From the NCBI RefSeq assembly GCF_013416555.1, contig NZ_JACCFG010000002.1, positions 620,001 to 684,000 of the forward strand: a DNA stretch of 64,000 bases, read 5' to 3'. A model generated the notes under the pieces. It had not been told where the DNA came from, did not search any database, and was given only the letters and a program-made list of their open reading frames with translations. A program made the translations under genes and the position numbers. Within the stretch, counting starts at the first letter, position 1, and the number at the start of each line of letters is the position of its first letter. Of the stretch, positions 55,595 through 63,998 are shown in pieces. The stretch comes from Sphingomonas sp. R-74633 (GTDB taxonomy: Bacteria > Pseudomonadota > Alphaproteobacteria > Sphingomonadales > Sphingomonadaceae).

Positions 55595-55981
55595 CTATTT
55601 GACGGTAAAGGAGATCGTTCCGGTGACCCGATGCGTATCCGCCGACACAGCGTGCCAGGTCAGGAGATAGGCCCCAGCCGGCAGCTTGCGGGGAAGCGAT
55701 GCCACCAGGGTTTTTCCGTCTGCGCCCACTGATATCGCGAAGCCTGTCACCTTCATCGGATTGTGGTTCGCCATGCCCGGCATGCCGGTCATCACAAGAT
55801 CGATGCCGGACAATGTGGGGATGAGACGCTCGCTGAACGTCAACGCCACCTGCCGGACGTTACTGACCACCGACTTCGCTGCCGGCGTCGAGGACACGAG
55901 CTTGGGGTGCGCAAAGGCTGGGGTTGCGATGGCGACGATCGCAACAGCGGCGGCGACGCCGAGCGTACGGGTGAAATTCAT
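55595..55981 (-). CDS. copC: CopC periplasmic copper-binding protein
   Basis: 128 aa. Signal peptide ending PAFA, so the mature protein begins HPKLVSSTPA, with the N-terminal His that is part of the CopC Cu(II) site. VTGFAISVGADGKTLVASLP and the closing HAVSADTHRVTGTISFTVK match the cupredoxin-like CopC fold. First of a copC-copD pair, divergent from the sigma-factor module. Confidence 0.93.
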   Translation of the reverse strand: MNFTRTLGVAAAVAIVAIATPAFAHPKLVSSTPAAKSVVSNVRQVALTFSERLIPTLSGIDLVMTGMPGMANHNPMKVTGFAISVGADGKTLVASLPRKLPAGAYLLTWHAVSADTHRVTGTISFTVK

Positions 55982-56114
55982 GTCCAGCTCCGATTGTGGG
56001 TTCACCGGTAATACGCGGGCCGAAACCCAACCCCTCACCCGGGAGCCCTGACGCTGCTATGAGGGATCACGGACGCCGACGCGTACTGCTCTTGGAAGGC
56101 GTGGAGACGAATGA

Positions 56115-56390
56115 ATGACCGACATTGATTCAGCAATTGCCCGCGTTCGCGCGCTGTCCGTCGATCCGCGGCTAGCCTCGATCGATGCAGCCGTCCTCGA
56201 CGAGGTGGCCCGGGCTGCACAATCGCATCCGCTTTCCGCCTCGGTGTTCGGTTTCGCTGCAGTAGCCGCCCTCGTCACGGGCATCGCCAGCACGGCTCTG
56301 CCCAGCACCGTTGCCAGCGCGGCCCCGGTGGCACCGTTCGGGACGTCGTCGACGCTCGCGCCTTCGGCCTTGCTGAGCGCCGGCGAATGA
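56115..56390 (+). CDS. CnrY-like single-pass anti-sigma candidate
   Basis: 91 aa. A cytosolic N-terminal helical part (MTDIDSAIARVRALSVDPRL), one membrane helix (residues about 42-62) and a short periplasmic tail. Sequence similarity to CnrY is not clear; the call rests on topology and on its place before a CnrX-like sensor and an ECF-type sigma gene, all coupled by ATGA/GTGA overlaps. Confidence 0.55.
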   Translation: MTDIDSAIARVRALSVDPRLASIDAAVLDEVARAAQSHPLSASVFGFAAVAALVTGIASTALPSTVASAAPVAPFGTSSTLAPSALLSAGE

Positions 56391-56827
56391 CCGACCGCCG
56401 TCGCCTCCTGATGGTCGCGCTGATCGCCTTTGCCGCTGCGCTGGCGGGGGTATTCATTGGACGCGCCTATGTCGCACAGCAGGGGCCGGTCGAAACCGAA
56501 CTCCACGTCCTCCTTCACCATCAGCTAGATCTGGACGATGCGCAAAAGTCCAGGATCGAGGCGATCGAAGCCCGTTTCGCGGTTCGCAAGCAAGCGCTCG
56601 AGCTCGAGCTTCGCGCGGACAATATCCGGCTCGCGGAGGCCATCGAGGCCGAGCATGGCTACGGGCCCCGTGTGGCAGCGGCGGTCGATCGCTCGCATCA
56701 GGCGATGGGACAGCTCCAGAAGGAAACGCTCGAACATATCTTCGCCATGCGCAGCGTACTGCGTCCCGATCAGGCTGCCAGATTCGACGCAGCGGTAGTG
56801 AAAGCGCTGACGGCCAAAGGGCAGTGA
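56387..56827 (+). CDS. CnrX/CzcE-like periplasmic metal-sensor protein
   Basis: 146 aa. N-terminal anchor helix (LLMVALIAFAAALAGVFIGR), then an all-helical periplasmic domain: ELHVLLHHQLDLDDAQKSRI carries three His, and RSHQAMGQLQKETLEHIFAM two more plus Met, the sort of ligands used by CnrX/Spy-like sensors. Would bind metal outside and release the sigma factor through the upstream protein. Confidence 0.75.
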   Translation: MTDRRRLLMVALIAFAAALAGVFIGRAYVAQQGPVETELHVLLHHQLDLDDAQKSRIEAIEARFAVRKQALELELRADNIRLAEAIEAEHGYGPRVAAAVDRSHQAMGQLQKETLEHIFAMRSVLRPDQAARFDAAVVKALTAKGQ

Positions 56828-57387
56828 CGCTCGATCTTGCGGACTGCTCGGACGGCGAGCTGGCCGCGCTGGCGCAGGCGGGGCGCCAGACTGCCTATCG
56901 CGAACTCATGAATCGCCATCGCGAGGCGGTGTATCGCGTCGCCCGCAGTCACACCGGAGATGCCGAAGCCGCGCTCGACATCACACAGCAGAGTTTCGTC
57001 GCCGCCTTTGCGGCGCTCGCGCGTTACGACGGTGCCCGACCGTTCAAGTTCTGGATCTCTCGCATCGCGATCAACAAGTGCCGGGATTGGGCCCGCCGCC
57101 GCGCGGTTCGCCGCCTCCTGTCCTTTTCGCTTCCGATCGACGAGGCACATGATCTCGCCGATGAGGCACCCTCTCCGGAGACGATCCTTTCAGATCGCGA
57201 GGAGCTTCGCAGAACCATGGCGGCGATTGCCGCGCTGCCTGCTTCGCTCAAGGACACGCTTATCCTGCGGACGGTCGAAGGGATGTCGCAAGCCGAAACC
57301 GCAGGGGTGCTCGGCATCAGCGAGAAGGCTGTCGAGACGCGCCTCTATCGGGCGCGCTCGAAACTTGAGGAGAAACTGAGGGATTGA
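56824..57387 (+). CDS. ECF-type RNA polymerase sigma factor (CnrH-like)
   Basis: 187 aa from a GTG at 56824 overlapping the sensor stop. Region 2 reads AYRELMNRHREAVYRVARSH to FVAAFAALARYDG, and region 4 LPASLKDTLILRTVEGMSQA to GISEKAVETRLYRARSKLEE. It probably drives the copA-copB-PepSY-DUF305 genes that follow, in response to copper or another metal. Confidence 0.9.
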   Translation: MTLDLADCSDGELAALAQAGRQTAYRELMNRHREAVYRVARSHTGDAEAALDITQQSFVAAFAALARYDGARPFKFWISRIAINKCRDWARRRAVRRLLSFSLPIDEAHDLADEAPSPETILSDREELRRTMAAIAALPASLKDTLILRTVEGMSQAETAGVLGISEKAVETRLYRARSKLEEKLRD

Positions 57388-57439
57388 GGCGATCGGCGCG
57401 TATTCCCTGCAAAAGCTTGGTGACAGGGGCCTCTAGTCA

Positions 57440-59299
57440 ATGCGCGTATCGAATCTCGACCGTCGGACGCTTTTGCGTGGCGCGGCCATCGGCGGCGGAG
57501 GCGCCGCACTCGCGAGCTGGTTTCCGGCCTGGGCGCAACCTGTGTCGCGCGGCATCGTCCGGCCCCTGCCGACCGTAAGCGGCACCGATATCGCGCTTCG
57601 CATCGCGCATCAGATGATGATGGTCGATGGCCGCGAAAGCCACGCGATCGGCATCAACGGCACGGTGCCTGCACCGTTGATCCGCTTGCGGCAGGGTCAG
57701 ACGGTACGGTTGTCGGTCACGAACGACCTTCATGACGAAGACAGCTCGATCCATTGGCACGGCCTGCTCGTGCCCTTTCAGTTCGACGGCGTTCCTGGAA
57801 TCAGCTTTCCGGGCGTCAAGCCGAAATCAACCTTCGTCTATGAGTTCCCGATCGTCCAGTCGGGCACCTATTGGTATCACAGCCATTCGGGCCTGCAGGA
57901 GCAGATGGGGCATTACGGCCCGATCGTGATCGATCCGGAAGGGGAAGATCCGATCCGGTCGGAGCGCGAGCACGTCATCGTGCTCTCGGATCATAGCCAG
58001 ATGCATCCGCATGCGATCTTCCGGAAGCTGAAGCAGCAGGCGGGCTATTTCAACTACCAGAAGCAGACGCTTGCGAGCCTGCTCGCCGGAAAGGACCAGC
58101 CTCAAAAGGACAGGCTCGAATGGGGCCGGATGCGCATGGACCCCAGCGACGTCTCCGACGTGACGGGGGCTACGTACACCTATCTCGTCAACGGCCACGG
58201 GCCGAAGGACAATTGGACGGCGCTGTTCCGGCCGGGCGAGCGGGTGCGGCTGCGCATCATCAATGCGTCGGCGATGACCAACTTCAATGTGCGCATCCCC
58301 GGCTTGCCGATGACCGTCGTCCAGGCCGATGGCCAGCATGTCCGGCCCGTGACCGTCGATGAGTTTCAGATCGCGGTGGCGGAGACCTATGACGTCATCG
58401 TCACGCCCCCCGACGAGCGCGCCTACACCTTTGTCGGCGAGGCGGTCGACCGCTCCGGGCTTGCCCGCGCCACGCTCGCGCCGCGTGAAGGAATGTCGGC
58501 ACAAGTACCACCGCTGCGAGAGCGCCCGCTCGCGACGATGAAGGACATGGGAATGGATATGGCGGGCATGGACATGCCCGGCATGGACATGAGCGGTTCA
58601 ACCGGCGGGACCATAGACCTCAGCAAGCCCGAAGGCGCTGTTCCCGCCGGGGGGGCGAGCGAACCAAGTGGCGGCACGATCGACCTCAGCAAACCCGACA
58701 GCGCCATGCCCGGGATGGATCATTCAGCGATGGGCGGGATGAGCATGAACATGCGGGCCCCGAGCAATGCGCCCCAGGTGAAGATGGGTCCCGGCGTCCA
58801 GACCATATCGCCGATGCCGGCGGATCGCACCGGCGAGCCGGGCCAGGGCCTCGAGAATGCCGGGCACAAGGTGCTCGTCTATCGCGACCTGATGGCGCTG
58901 ACACGAAACCCCGACGTCCGCGCGCCAGATCGCGCCATGGAGATCCACCTGACCGGGAACATGGAACGGTTCATGTGGTCGTTCGACGGGCAGAAGTTCA
59001 ACGAAGTGACGGCGCCGATCCCGTTCGTCGAGAATGAACGAGTCCGCGTCACGCTCGTCAACGACTCGATGATGTCGCACCCGATTCACCTGCACGGGCA
59101 TTTCTTCGAGCTGGTGACCGGGCACGGTGAATACGCGCCGCGCAAGCACACGGTGAACGTGCCGCCTGGCGGCAAGGTGAGCTTCGACGTGACCGCGGAC
59201 GCGATCGGCGACTGGGCGTTCCACTGCCACATGCTCTACCATATGCACGCCGGAATGATGCGGGTCGTCTCGGTGCGCCCACGCGGAGAAGCGGCATGA
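57440..59299 (+). CDS. copA: copper-resistance multicopper oxidase CopA
   Basis: 619 aa. Tat signal DRRTLLRGAAIGGGGAALAS. Copper ligands: HWHGLLVPF, WYHSHSGLQEQ, HPIHLHGHFFEL and FHCHMLYHMHAGM with the type 1 Cys and Met. A Met-rich central stretch (MDMGMDMAGMDMPGMDMSG-like) binds Cu(I). Two GGTIDLSKP copies 22 residues apart sit in this stretch. It oxidises or sequesters periplasmic copper. Overlaps copB by 4 bp. Confidence 0.94.
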   Translation: MRVSNLDRRTLLRGAAIGGGGAALASWFPAWAQPVSRGIVRPLPTVSGTDIALRIAHQMMMVDGRESHAIGINGTVPAPLIRLRQGQTVRLSVTNDLHDEDSSIHWHGLLVPFQFDGVPGISFPGVKPKSTFVYEFPIVQSGTYWYHSHSGLQEQMGHYGPIVIDPEGEDPIRSEREHVIVLSDHSQMHPHAIFRKLKQQAGYFNYQKQTLASLLAGKDQPQKDRLEWGRMRMDPSDVSDVTGATYTYLVNGHGPKDNWTALFRPGERVRLRIINASAMTNFNVRIPGLPMTVVQADGQHVRPVTVDEFQIAVAETYDVIVTPPDERAYTFVGEAVDRSGLARATLAPREGMSAQVPPLRERPLATMKDMGMDMAGMDMPGMDMSGSTGGTIDLSKPEGAVPAGGASEPSGGTIDLSKPDSAMPGMDHSAMGGMSMNMRAPSNAPQVKMGPGVQTISPMPADRTGEPGQGLENAGHKVLVYRDLMALTRNPDVRAPDRAMEIHLTGNMERFMWSFDGQKFNEVTAPIPFVENERVRVTLVNDSMMSHPIHLHGHFFELVTGHGEYAPRKHTVNVPPGGKVSFDVTADAIGDWAFHCHMLYHMHAGMMRVVSVRPRGEAA

Positions 59300-60315
59300 G
59301 AGCGCTTCCCGTGATCGCGGTTTTCGCGCCCATGATGTTCGCCATGCCCGCTGCGGCACAGCAAGGCGGCTCCCCCCAGCAGCAGACGCCCGCTAGCGAT
59401 CCACATGCCGGACACGACATGTCGACGATGGAAGGCATGAGACCGCCCCCCGAGCAACCGGTCCCGCCCGCAGCGGCGCCGGACCCGCATGCCGGGCACA
59501 ATATGTCCGCGATGCCCGGCATGGCGGCCGACGAGGCGGCGGGCCAGCATGGTACCGGCGGCACGAGCCTTCCCCCCGGGAACGCGCCCGCGCCGGTGCC
59601 TCCCACCGATCATTACGCCGACCGCATCTATCCGCCCGATCAGATGGCGCCGTCACGCGCGATGCTGACTCGCGAACACGGGGGAAGCGTCGTTTCTCAG
59701 GTCATTTTCAACGTCGCCGAATTTCAGATTCGTGACGGCCGGAACGGCTATCGCTGGGACGGTGAGGCGTGGATCGGGAGCGACGCCAGCCGGTTCGTCC
59801 TCAAGAGCGAAGGCGAAGGGACGGCGGGTGACGGTGTCGAGCATGCCGAAGTGCAGGGTCTCTACAGCCGCCCGCTCGATCCATACTGGAACCTGCAGGC
59901 CGGCGTCCGCCAGGACTTCGGTTCGGGTCCCTCGCGGACCTACGCGACGATCGCGATCGAAGGCCTCGCGCCTTATTGGTTCGACGTCGATGGCGCGGTG
60001 TTCCTGTCCACGAAGGGGGACCTGTATGCCCGGGCGGGTGCATATTATGACCAGCGCATTACCCAGCGGCTGATCCTCCAGCCGCGTGTCGAATTCAACT
60101 TCGCAGCCCAGGACGTGCCGGAGAGCCGGATCGGTTCGGGGCTGTCAAACGCAGAGCTGGGACTGCGCCTTCGCTATGAGATCAGGCGCGAGTTCGCCCC
60201 CTATATCGGCATTTCTTATGACCGTAAGATTGGCGACACGGCCAGATATGCGCGGATCGATGGCAAGGATGTCGAAAACACCAGCCTCGTCGTGGGCTTG
60301 AGGTTCTGGTTTTGA
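59296..60315 (+). CDS. copB: CopB outer-membrane copper-resistance protein
   Basis: 339 aa. Signal peptide, then a His/Met-rich region with two copies of DPHAGH(D/N)MS(T/A)M, then the CopB beta-barrel beginning VSQVIFNVAEFQIRDG and ending in a terminal Phe (LRFWF), typical of outer-membrane barrels. Works with CopA. Confidence 0.92.
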   Translation: MRALPVIAVFAPMMFAMPAAAQQGGSPQQQTPASDPHAGHDMSTMEGMRPPPEQPVPPAAAPDPHAGHNMSAMPGMAADEAAGQHGTGGTSLPPGNAPAPVPPTDHYADRIYPPDQMAPSRAMLTREHGGSVVSQVIFNVAEFQIRDGRNGYRWDGEAWIGSDASRFVLKSEGEGTAGDGVEHAEVQGLYSRPLDPYWNLQAGVRQDFGSGPSRTYATIAIEGLAPYWFDVDGAVFLSTKGDLYARAGAYYDQRITQRLILQPRVEFNFAAQDVPESRIGSGLSNAELGLRLRYEIRREFAPYIGISYDRKIGDTARYARIDGKDVENTSLVVGLRFWF

Positions 60316-61049
60316 GCGGGGTGCGGACCCGCCTCCACCTGCTTGCAAGCCGCGTTCACAAATGGCTGGCGATCATCATAGGGATCCAGCTTCTGCTATG
60401 GTTCGCGAGCGGCACGCTGATGAGCGTGCTTCCGATCGAGCGCGTCCGGGGCGAGCATCTTGTCGATCGCTCGCCGGCGACGCTTCCCGCCGACACGGTT
60501 TTGCCCGATCCGGCCCGGCTTGCGCGGGCGGCGGGCGCGCCCGTCCAGTCGCTGACGCATCGAATGCTATTGGGGCGCCCGGTCGTCGAGATCGTGACCG
60601 CGCGTGGAACCAGATTGTTCGATGCCGCCACGGGTGCGCCGCTGGCGCCGCCGGGTGCGGCCGAGGCCGAGCGGATCGTGCGAAGCGCCTGGCGTGGCGA
60701 GGGCCGGCCCGCCGCGAAGATTGACAGGATCGAGACGGAAAGCACGGAATACCGTGGTCCGCTGCCCGCATGGCAGGTTGAACTGGCGGACAAGGACGCG
60801 ACGCGGGTCTTTGTAGCCGCCGACACTGGCAAGATCACGGCGGTGCGTACCAGCACGTGGCGACTCTACGACTTCTTCTGGGGCCTCCACATCATGGACT
60901 GGAAGAACCACGAGAACTTCAACACGCCGTGGCTGCTCGCTTTCGCAATTGGCGGGCTGGTGTTTTGGCTGGGCGGAGCCATCCTGCTCTACATGCGGTG
61001 GCCGATCCGCCGGCGGGCGCGGCGCAAGCTGGCCGAAAGCTCAAGTTAG
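60312..61049 (+). CDS. PepSY-domain inner-membrane protein
   Basis: 245 aa from a TTG at 60312 within the copB stop (TTGA). N-terminal helix (HKWLAIIIGIQLLLWFASGT), a periplasmic PepSY region (about 90-180, WQVELADKDATRVFVAADTG), and a C-terminal helix (WLLAFAIGGLVFWLGGAILL). Such PepSY proteins accompany metal oxidases and may relay electrons or act as chaperones. Confidence 0.8.
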   Translation: MSGVRTRLHLLASRVHKWLAIIIGIQLLLWFASGTLMSVLPIERVRGEHLVDRSPATLPADTVLPDPARLARAAGAPVQSLTHRMLLGRPVVEIVTARGTRLFDAATGAPLAPPGAAEAERIVRSAWRGEGRPAAKIDRIETESTEYRGPLPAWQVELADKDATRVFVAADTGKITAVRTSTWRLYDFFWGLHIMDWKNHENFNTPWLLAFAIGGLVFWLGGAILLYMRWPIRRRARRKLAESSS

Positions 61050-61078
61050 GATCCCTGGGGGGCGACCGGAGAAGGACG

Positions 61079-61525
61079 ATGACGAAGAATCCCTATGCCA
61101 GCCTTGCGCTGCAAACGATCGTCGGCGCCGTCGTCATGTACCTGGTGATGTTCGTGATGATCGACAGTCTCGGCAGCTTCTACAACAATCTCAACATGGT
61201 CTACATGACGCTGATGATGGTCGCGCCGATGGTGGTGCTGATGGTCCTCGCCATGCGCCACATGTTCCCGTCAAGATCGCTCAATGCCGCGCTGCTCGCA
61301 GGGTCGGTCATCGTCTTTGTGGGGTGCTTTGCGATGATCCGCACCCAAACGACGATCGGCGACCGGCAATTTCTGAGGTCGATGATCCCGCACCATTCGG
61401 GCGCGATCCTGATGTGCAGGGAAGCATCGCTGCGCGATCCCGAGATCGTCGCGCTGTGCGCCCGGATCATCCAGTCGCAGCGCCAGGAGATTGACCAGAT
61501 GAAGGCTATCTTGCAGCGCCGCTGA
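61079..61525 (+). CDS. DUF305-family membrane protein
   Basis: 148 aa from the ATG at 61079 (SD AGAAGG). Three N-terminal helices, then a DUF305 segment FLRSMIPHHSGAILMCREAS with the HH pair typical of this copper-associated family. Last gene of the sigma-copA operon. Confidence 0.85.
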   Translation: MTKNPYASLALQTIVGAVVMYLVMFVMIDSLGSFYNNLNMVYMTLMMVAPMVVLMVLAMRHMFPSRSLNAALLAGSVIVFVGCFAMIRTQTTIGDRQFLRSMIPHHSGAILMCREASLRDPEIVALCARIIQSQRQEIDQMKAILQRR

Positions 61526-61806
61526 GCCGTCGCGAAAGCGATGTGCCAGTCCGTAGCCGTATCGACCCACCGATACTCGAACCGTTGCTGCGCCGCACCG
61601 CTGTTAGCAGCTTTTTGGGGCAGGCGATCGCGATCTGCCGGTGGCTTCCTGCGCAGCGGAGATAAGTGGGCCTTGGCGCAGCCGTGATCCAATGGCTGCA
61701 TGGGCGTTCGGGGTCGTGACGGCGCTCCAGCCTGGAACCACGGAGCGGCATGGAAATCGGATCATGGCTGCGGCGCTTCCAGCCGTTGTTTGCGCCTTCG
61801 ATCCCT
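61526..61806. other. 281-bp gene-free gap between the cop and mer modules
   Basis: Open frames on both strands cross this gap but lack starts, SDs or recognisable motifs. It separates the convergent DUF305 and GDCCVxC-type genes. Possibly an eroded insertion; I see no terminal repeats. Confidence 0.4.
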
Positions 61807-62034
61807 TCAGCCGCAGCAGCCTCCATCCTTGCCGTCGATCTGGATGGGCGGGCATGGCACGGTTCCGTAGGAACAATAGACGCAGCAGTGGCCCGGCAGC
61901 GGCCTGAGAAGCACGCCGCAACCTAGGCAATCGTAGAAGAACTGGCAGGAGTCGGTCGGCATTGTCTCGGTCGCCTCGTGGCCGCACTGCGGACAGGTCA
62001 GCGTCGAGAGGAGCTCTGGGACGACGTCAGACAT
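61807..62034 (-). CDS. GDCCVxC-type cysteine-rich mer-associated protein
   Basis: 75 aa with eleven cysteines: LTCPQCGHEA, DSCQFFYDCLGCG, GHCCVYCSYGTVPCPP and a C-terminal CCG. The core matches the GDCCVxCSYGTxxCPPIQ proteins that travel with mer genes. Probably binds mercury or other thiophilic metals. Starts within the merT stop region (8-bp overlap). Confidence 0.88.
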   Translation of the reverse strand: MSDVVPELLSTLTCPQCGHEATETMPTDSCQFFYDCLGCGVLLRPLPGHCCVYCSYGTVPCPPIQIDGKDGGCCG

Positions 62035-62389
62035 AACGCCAGCCCCCCCAGAGCAGCGCGGCGCCGATCAGCAACCCGACCAGGGTCAGAACGCGCACCC
62101 AGCGCGGGGTGCAGGTGCCACCGGGGCCGCACCGCGTTGCCGCAATCTGCTGTCGCAGCAGCAGCGCCGCTCCGGCGAGCAGACACAGCGCGCCGAGCGC
62201 GAGCAGCAGCGTGCGGTACGGCGCGGTCGTTATCGCGATGCCGCCGAGCCAGGCCGCGCCGATCCCGGCCGAGGCCAACAGGATCGGCAGCGCGCAGCAT
62301 GCGGCGACCCCGAATGCCGCCGCGATGCCAGCCAGGGTAAGCGTGGCGGCGCCAATACCTGTGGGCGGCGGCGCGGATTGCTGGGTCAT
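62027..62389 (-). CDS. merT: MerT-type mercuric ion transporter
   Basis: 120 aa with three helices. TM1 holds the Cys pair VAACCALPILLAS; the loop after TM2/3 has ATRCGPGGTCTPRW, the second Cys pair. Imports Hg(II) to the cytosol for a reductase. No merP or merA is next to it in the window. Confidence 0.88.
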   Translation of the reverse strand: MTQQSAPPPTGIGAATLTLAGIAAAFGVAACCALPILLASAGIGAAWLGGIAITTAPYRTLLLALGALCLLAGAALLLRQQIAATRCGPGGTCTPRWVRVLTLVGLLIGAALLWGGWRYV

Positions 62390-62420
62390 GTTCGGTTCCT
62401 TGCGGTCGGTCGATTCATGT

Positions 62421-62449
62421 CCTAGCGTCTGTAGCCACTACAGACTCAA
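62421..62449 (-). promoter_or_regulatory. MerR operator of the merT gene
   Basis: Minus strand TTGAGT (-35, 62449-62444), 19-bp spacer containing GTCTGTAG-TGG-CTACAGAC (perfect 8-bp arms, 62427-62445), then TAGGAC (-10). Divergent merR starts at 62464. Confidence 0.75.
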
Positions 62450-62463
62450 GCGGTATTTTGACG

Positions 62464-62871
62464 ATGACCCCTCTCCACGGTGCCATCCCGATCGGCGAAC
62501 TGTCGCGGCTGACGCGCTGCAACATCGAGACGATCCGCTATTATGAGCGAATCGGCCTCCTGCCGCAGGCGCTGCGGCGGGGTCGGTATCGCAGCTATCG
62601 CCAGCCAGACGTGCGGCGGCTCGCGTTCGTGCGACGCGCGCGCGAGCTCGGCTTCCCGATCGATGCGATCCGGACACTGCTCGCGCTCGCCGATGGCGGC
62701 GCGGCGTCCTGCGCGCAGGCGCGCGACCTGGCTGAGGCGCAACTGGGGGACGTGCGCTCCAAGATCGCCGATCTCGCGCGCATGGAGCGGGTCCTCGATG
62801 AGGCGGTCAGCGCATGCGAGGCAGGGGATGATGCGGGCTGCCCCTTGCTCGAAACACTATGCGCCGATTGA
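62464..62871 (+). CDS. merR: MerR-type mercury regulator
   Basis: 135 aa from the ATG at 62464 (a TTG at 62458 would add two residues). HTH IGELSRLTRCNIETIRYYER; cysteines C83, C118 and C126 lie almost exactly where Tn501 MerR has C82, C117 and C126, although the C-terminal loop is one residue shorter. Controls the merT gene through the perfect dyad between them. Confidence 0.9.
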   Translation: MTPLHGAIPIGELSRLTRCNIETIRYYERIGLLPQALRRGRYRSYRQPDVRRLAFVRRARELGFPIDAIRTLLALADGGAASCAQARDLAEAQLGDVRSKIADLARMERVLDEAVSACEAGDDAGCPLLETLCAD

Positions 62872-62886
62872 AGACATTCGCAGCGC

Positions 62887-63948
62887 TCAGGCGTCAAGGC
62901 GCCCTTCATACCAGGGGCGTGTGCGCTTCACGATCGACACCACCGACAGCATGACCGGCACCTCGACGAGCACGCCGACTACCGTCGCCAGCGCGGCACC
63001 GGAGGTCAGGCCGAACAGGCTGATCGCCGCGGCGACCGCCAGCTCGAAGAAATTGGAGGCGCCGATCAACGCGGCGGGCGCGGCCACGCACCATGCCACG
63101 CCGAACCGGCGGCTCAGCCAGTAAGCCAGGCCGGCATTGAAATATACCTGGATCAGGATCGGCACGGCGATGAGCGCGATCACCAGCGGATGGGCGATGA
63201 TCGCCTCGCCCTGGAATCCGAACAGCAGCACCAGCGTGCTGAGCAGCGCGATCAGCGACACCGGCCCGAGCCGGCCGAGCAGCCGGTCGAGCGCGGCTTG
63301 CCCGCCGCTGGCGATGACGGCGCGCCGCAGGATCTGCGCCACGATCACGGGCACGACGATATAGAGGACGACCGAGATCAGCAGCGTGTCCCATGGCACG
63401 GTGATCGAGGCGACCCCGAGCAGCAAAGCGACCAGCGGCGCGAACGCGAACACCATGATGATGTCGTTCAGCGCGACCTGGCTCAGAGTATAGGCGGGAT
63501 CGCCGTCGCACAGGTTGGACCAGACGAACACCATCGCGGTGCAGGGTGCGGCGGCGAGCAGGATCAGCCCGGCGATATACGAGCTGATCTCGGCTTCGGG
63601 CAGCAGCGGCCGGAACAGCCATCCCAGGAACAAGGTGCCGAGCAATGCCATCGAGAAGGGCTTGACCGCCCAGTTGATGAACAGTGTGACGCCGACACCC
63701 TTCCAGTGCTGCCGGACCGACCCGAGCGCGCCGATGTCGATCTTGAGCAGCATGGGGATGATCATCAGCCAGATCAGCACCGCGACCACGAAGTTGACCC
63801 GTGCCACTTCCGCCCCGGCGATGATCGCGAACACGCCCGGCAGCGCATAGCCGAGCGCGATTCCCGCGACGATGCAGAGCGCCACCCACAGGCTCAGATA
63901 GCGTTCGAACGTGCTGATCGCGGGCTTGGCCGGCGCAGCGGCGCTCAC
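62887..63948 (-). CDS. acr3: ACR3-family arsenite efflux transporter
   Basis: 353 aa with ten helices, from a GTG at 63948 overlapping the arsC stop (GTGA). The conserved cysteine lies in LLAAAPCTAMVFVWSNLCDG. Exports As(III). Forms the arsC-acr3 unit with the truncated gene to its right. Confidence 0.95.
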   Translation of the reverse strand: MSAAAPAKPAISTFERYLSLWVALCIVAGIALGYALPGVFAIIAGAEVARVNFVVAVLIWLMIIPMLLKIDIGALGSVRQHWKGVGVTLFINWAVKPFSMALLGTLFLGWLFRPLLPEAEISSYIAGLILLAAAPCTAMVFVWSNLCDGDPAYTLSQVALNDIIMVFAFAPLVALLLGVASITVPWDTLLISVVLYIVVPVIVAQILRRAVIASGGQAALDRLLGRLGPVSLIALLSTLVLLFGFQGEAIIAHPLVIALIAVPILIQVYFNAGLAYWLSRRFGVAWCVAAPAALIGASNFFELAVAAAISLFGLTSGAALATVVGVLVEVPVMLSVVSIVKRTRPWYEGRLDA

Positions 63949-63998
63949 GCGCCGACCCGATCGCCGGCGGCGTCGATCACTTGTTCGCCGTCCTCCTT
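63945..63998 (-). CDS. arsC: arsenate reductase C-terminal end (cut by window edge)
   Basis: Only 17 residues are visible: KEDGEQVIDAAGDRVGA. This closely resembles the C-terminus of glutaredoxin-coupled ArsC (the TKEDGE..VDEAGKR type). It is directly upstream of acr3 and coupled to it by a GTGA overlap, as expected for an ars operon. Confidence 0.7.
   Translation of the reverse strand, partial: KEDGEQVIDAAGDRVGA

Noticed and set aside
61526..61806. Transposase remnant in the cop/mer gap
   Set aside because: Frames here give short translated stretches, but I could not match them to an IS family and saw no terminal inverted repeats.
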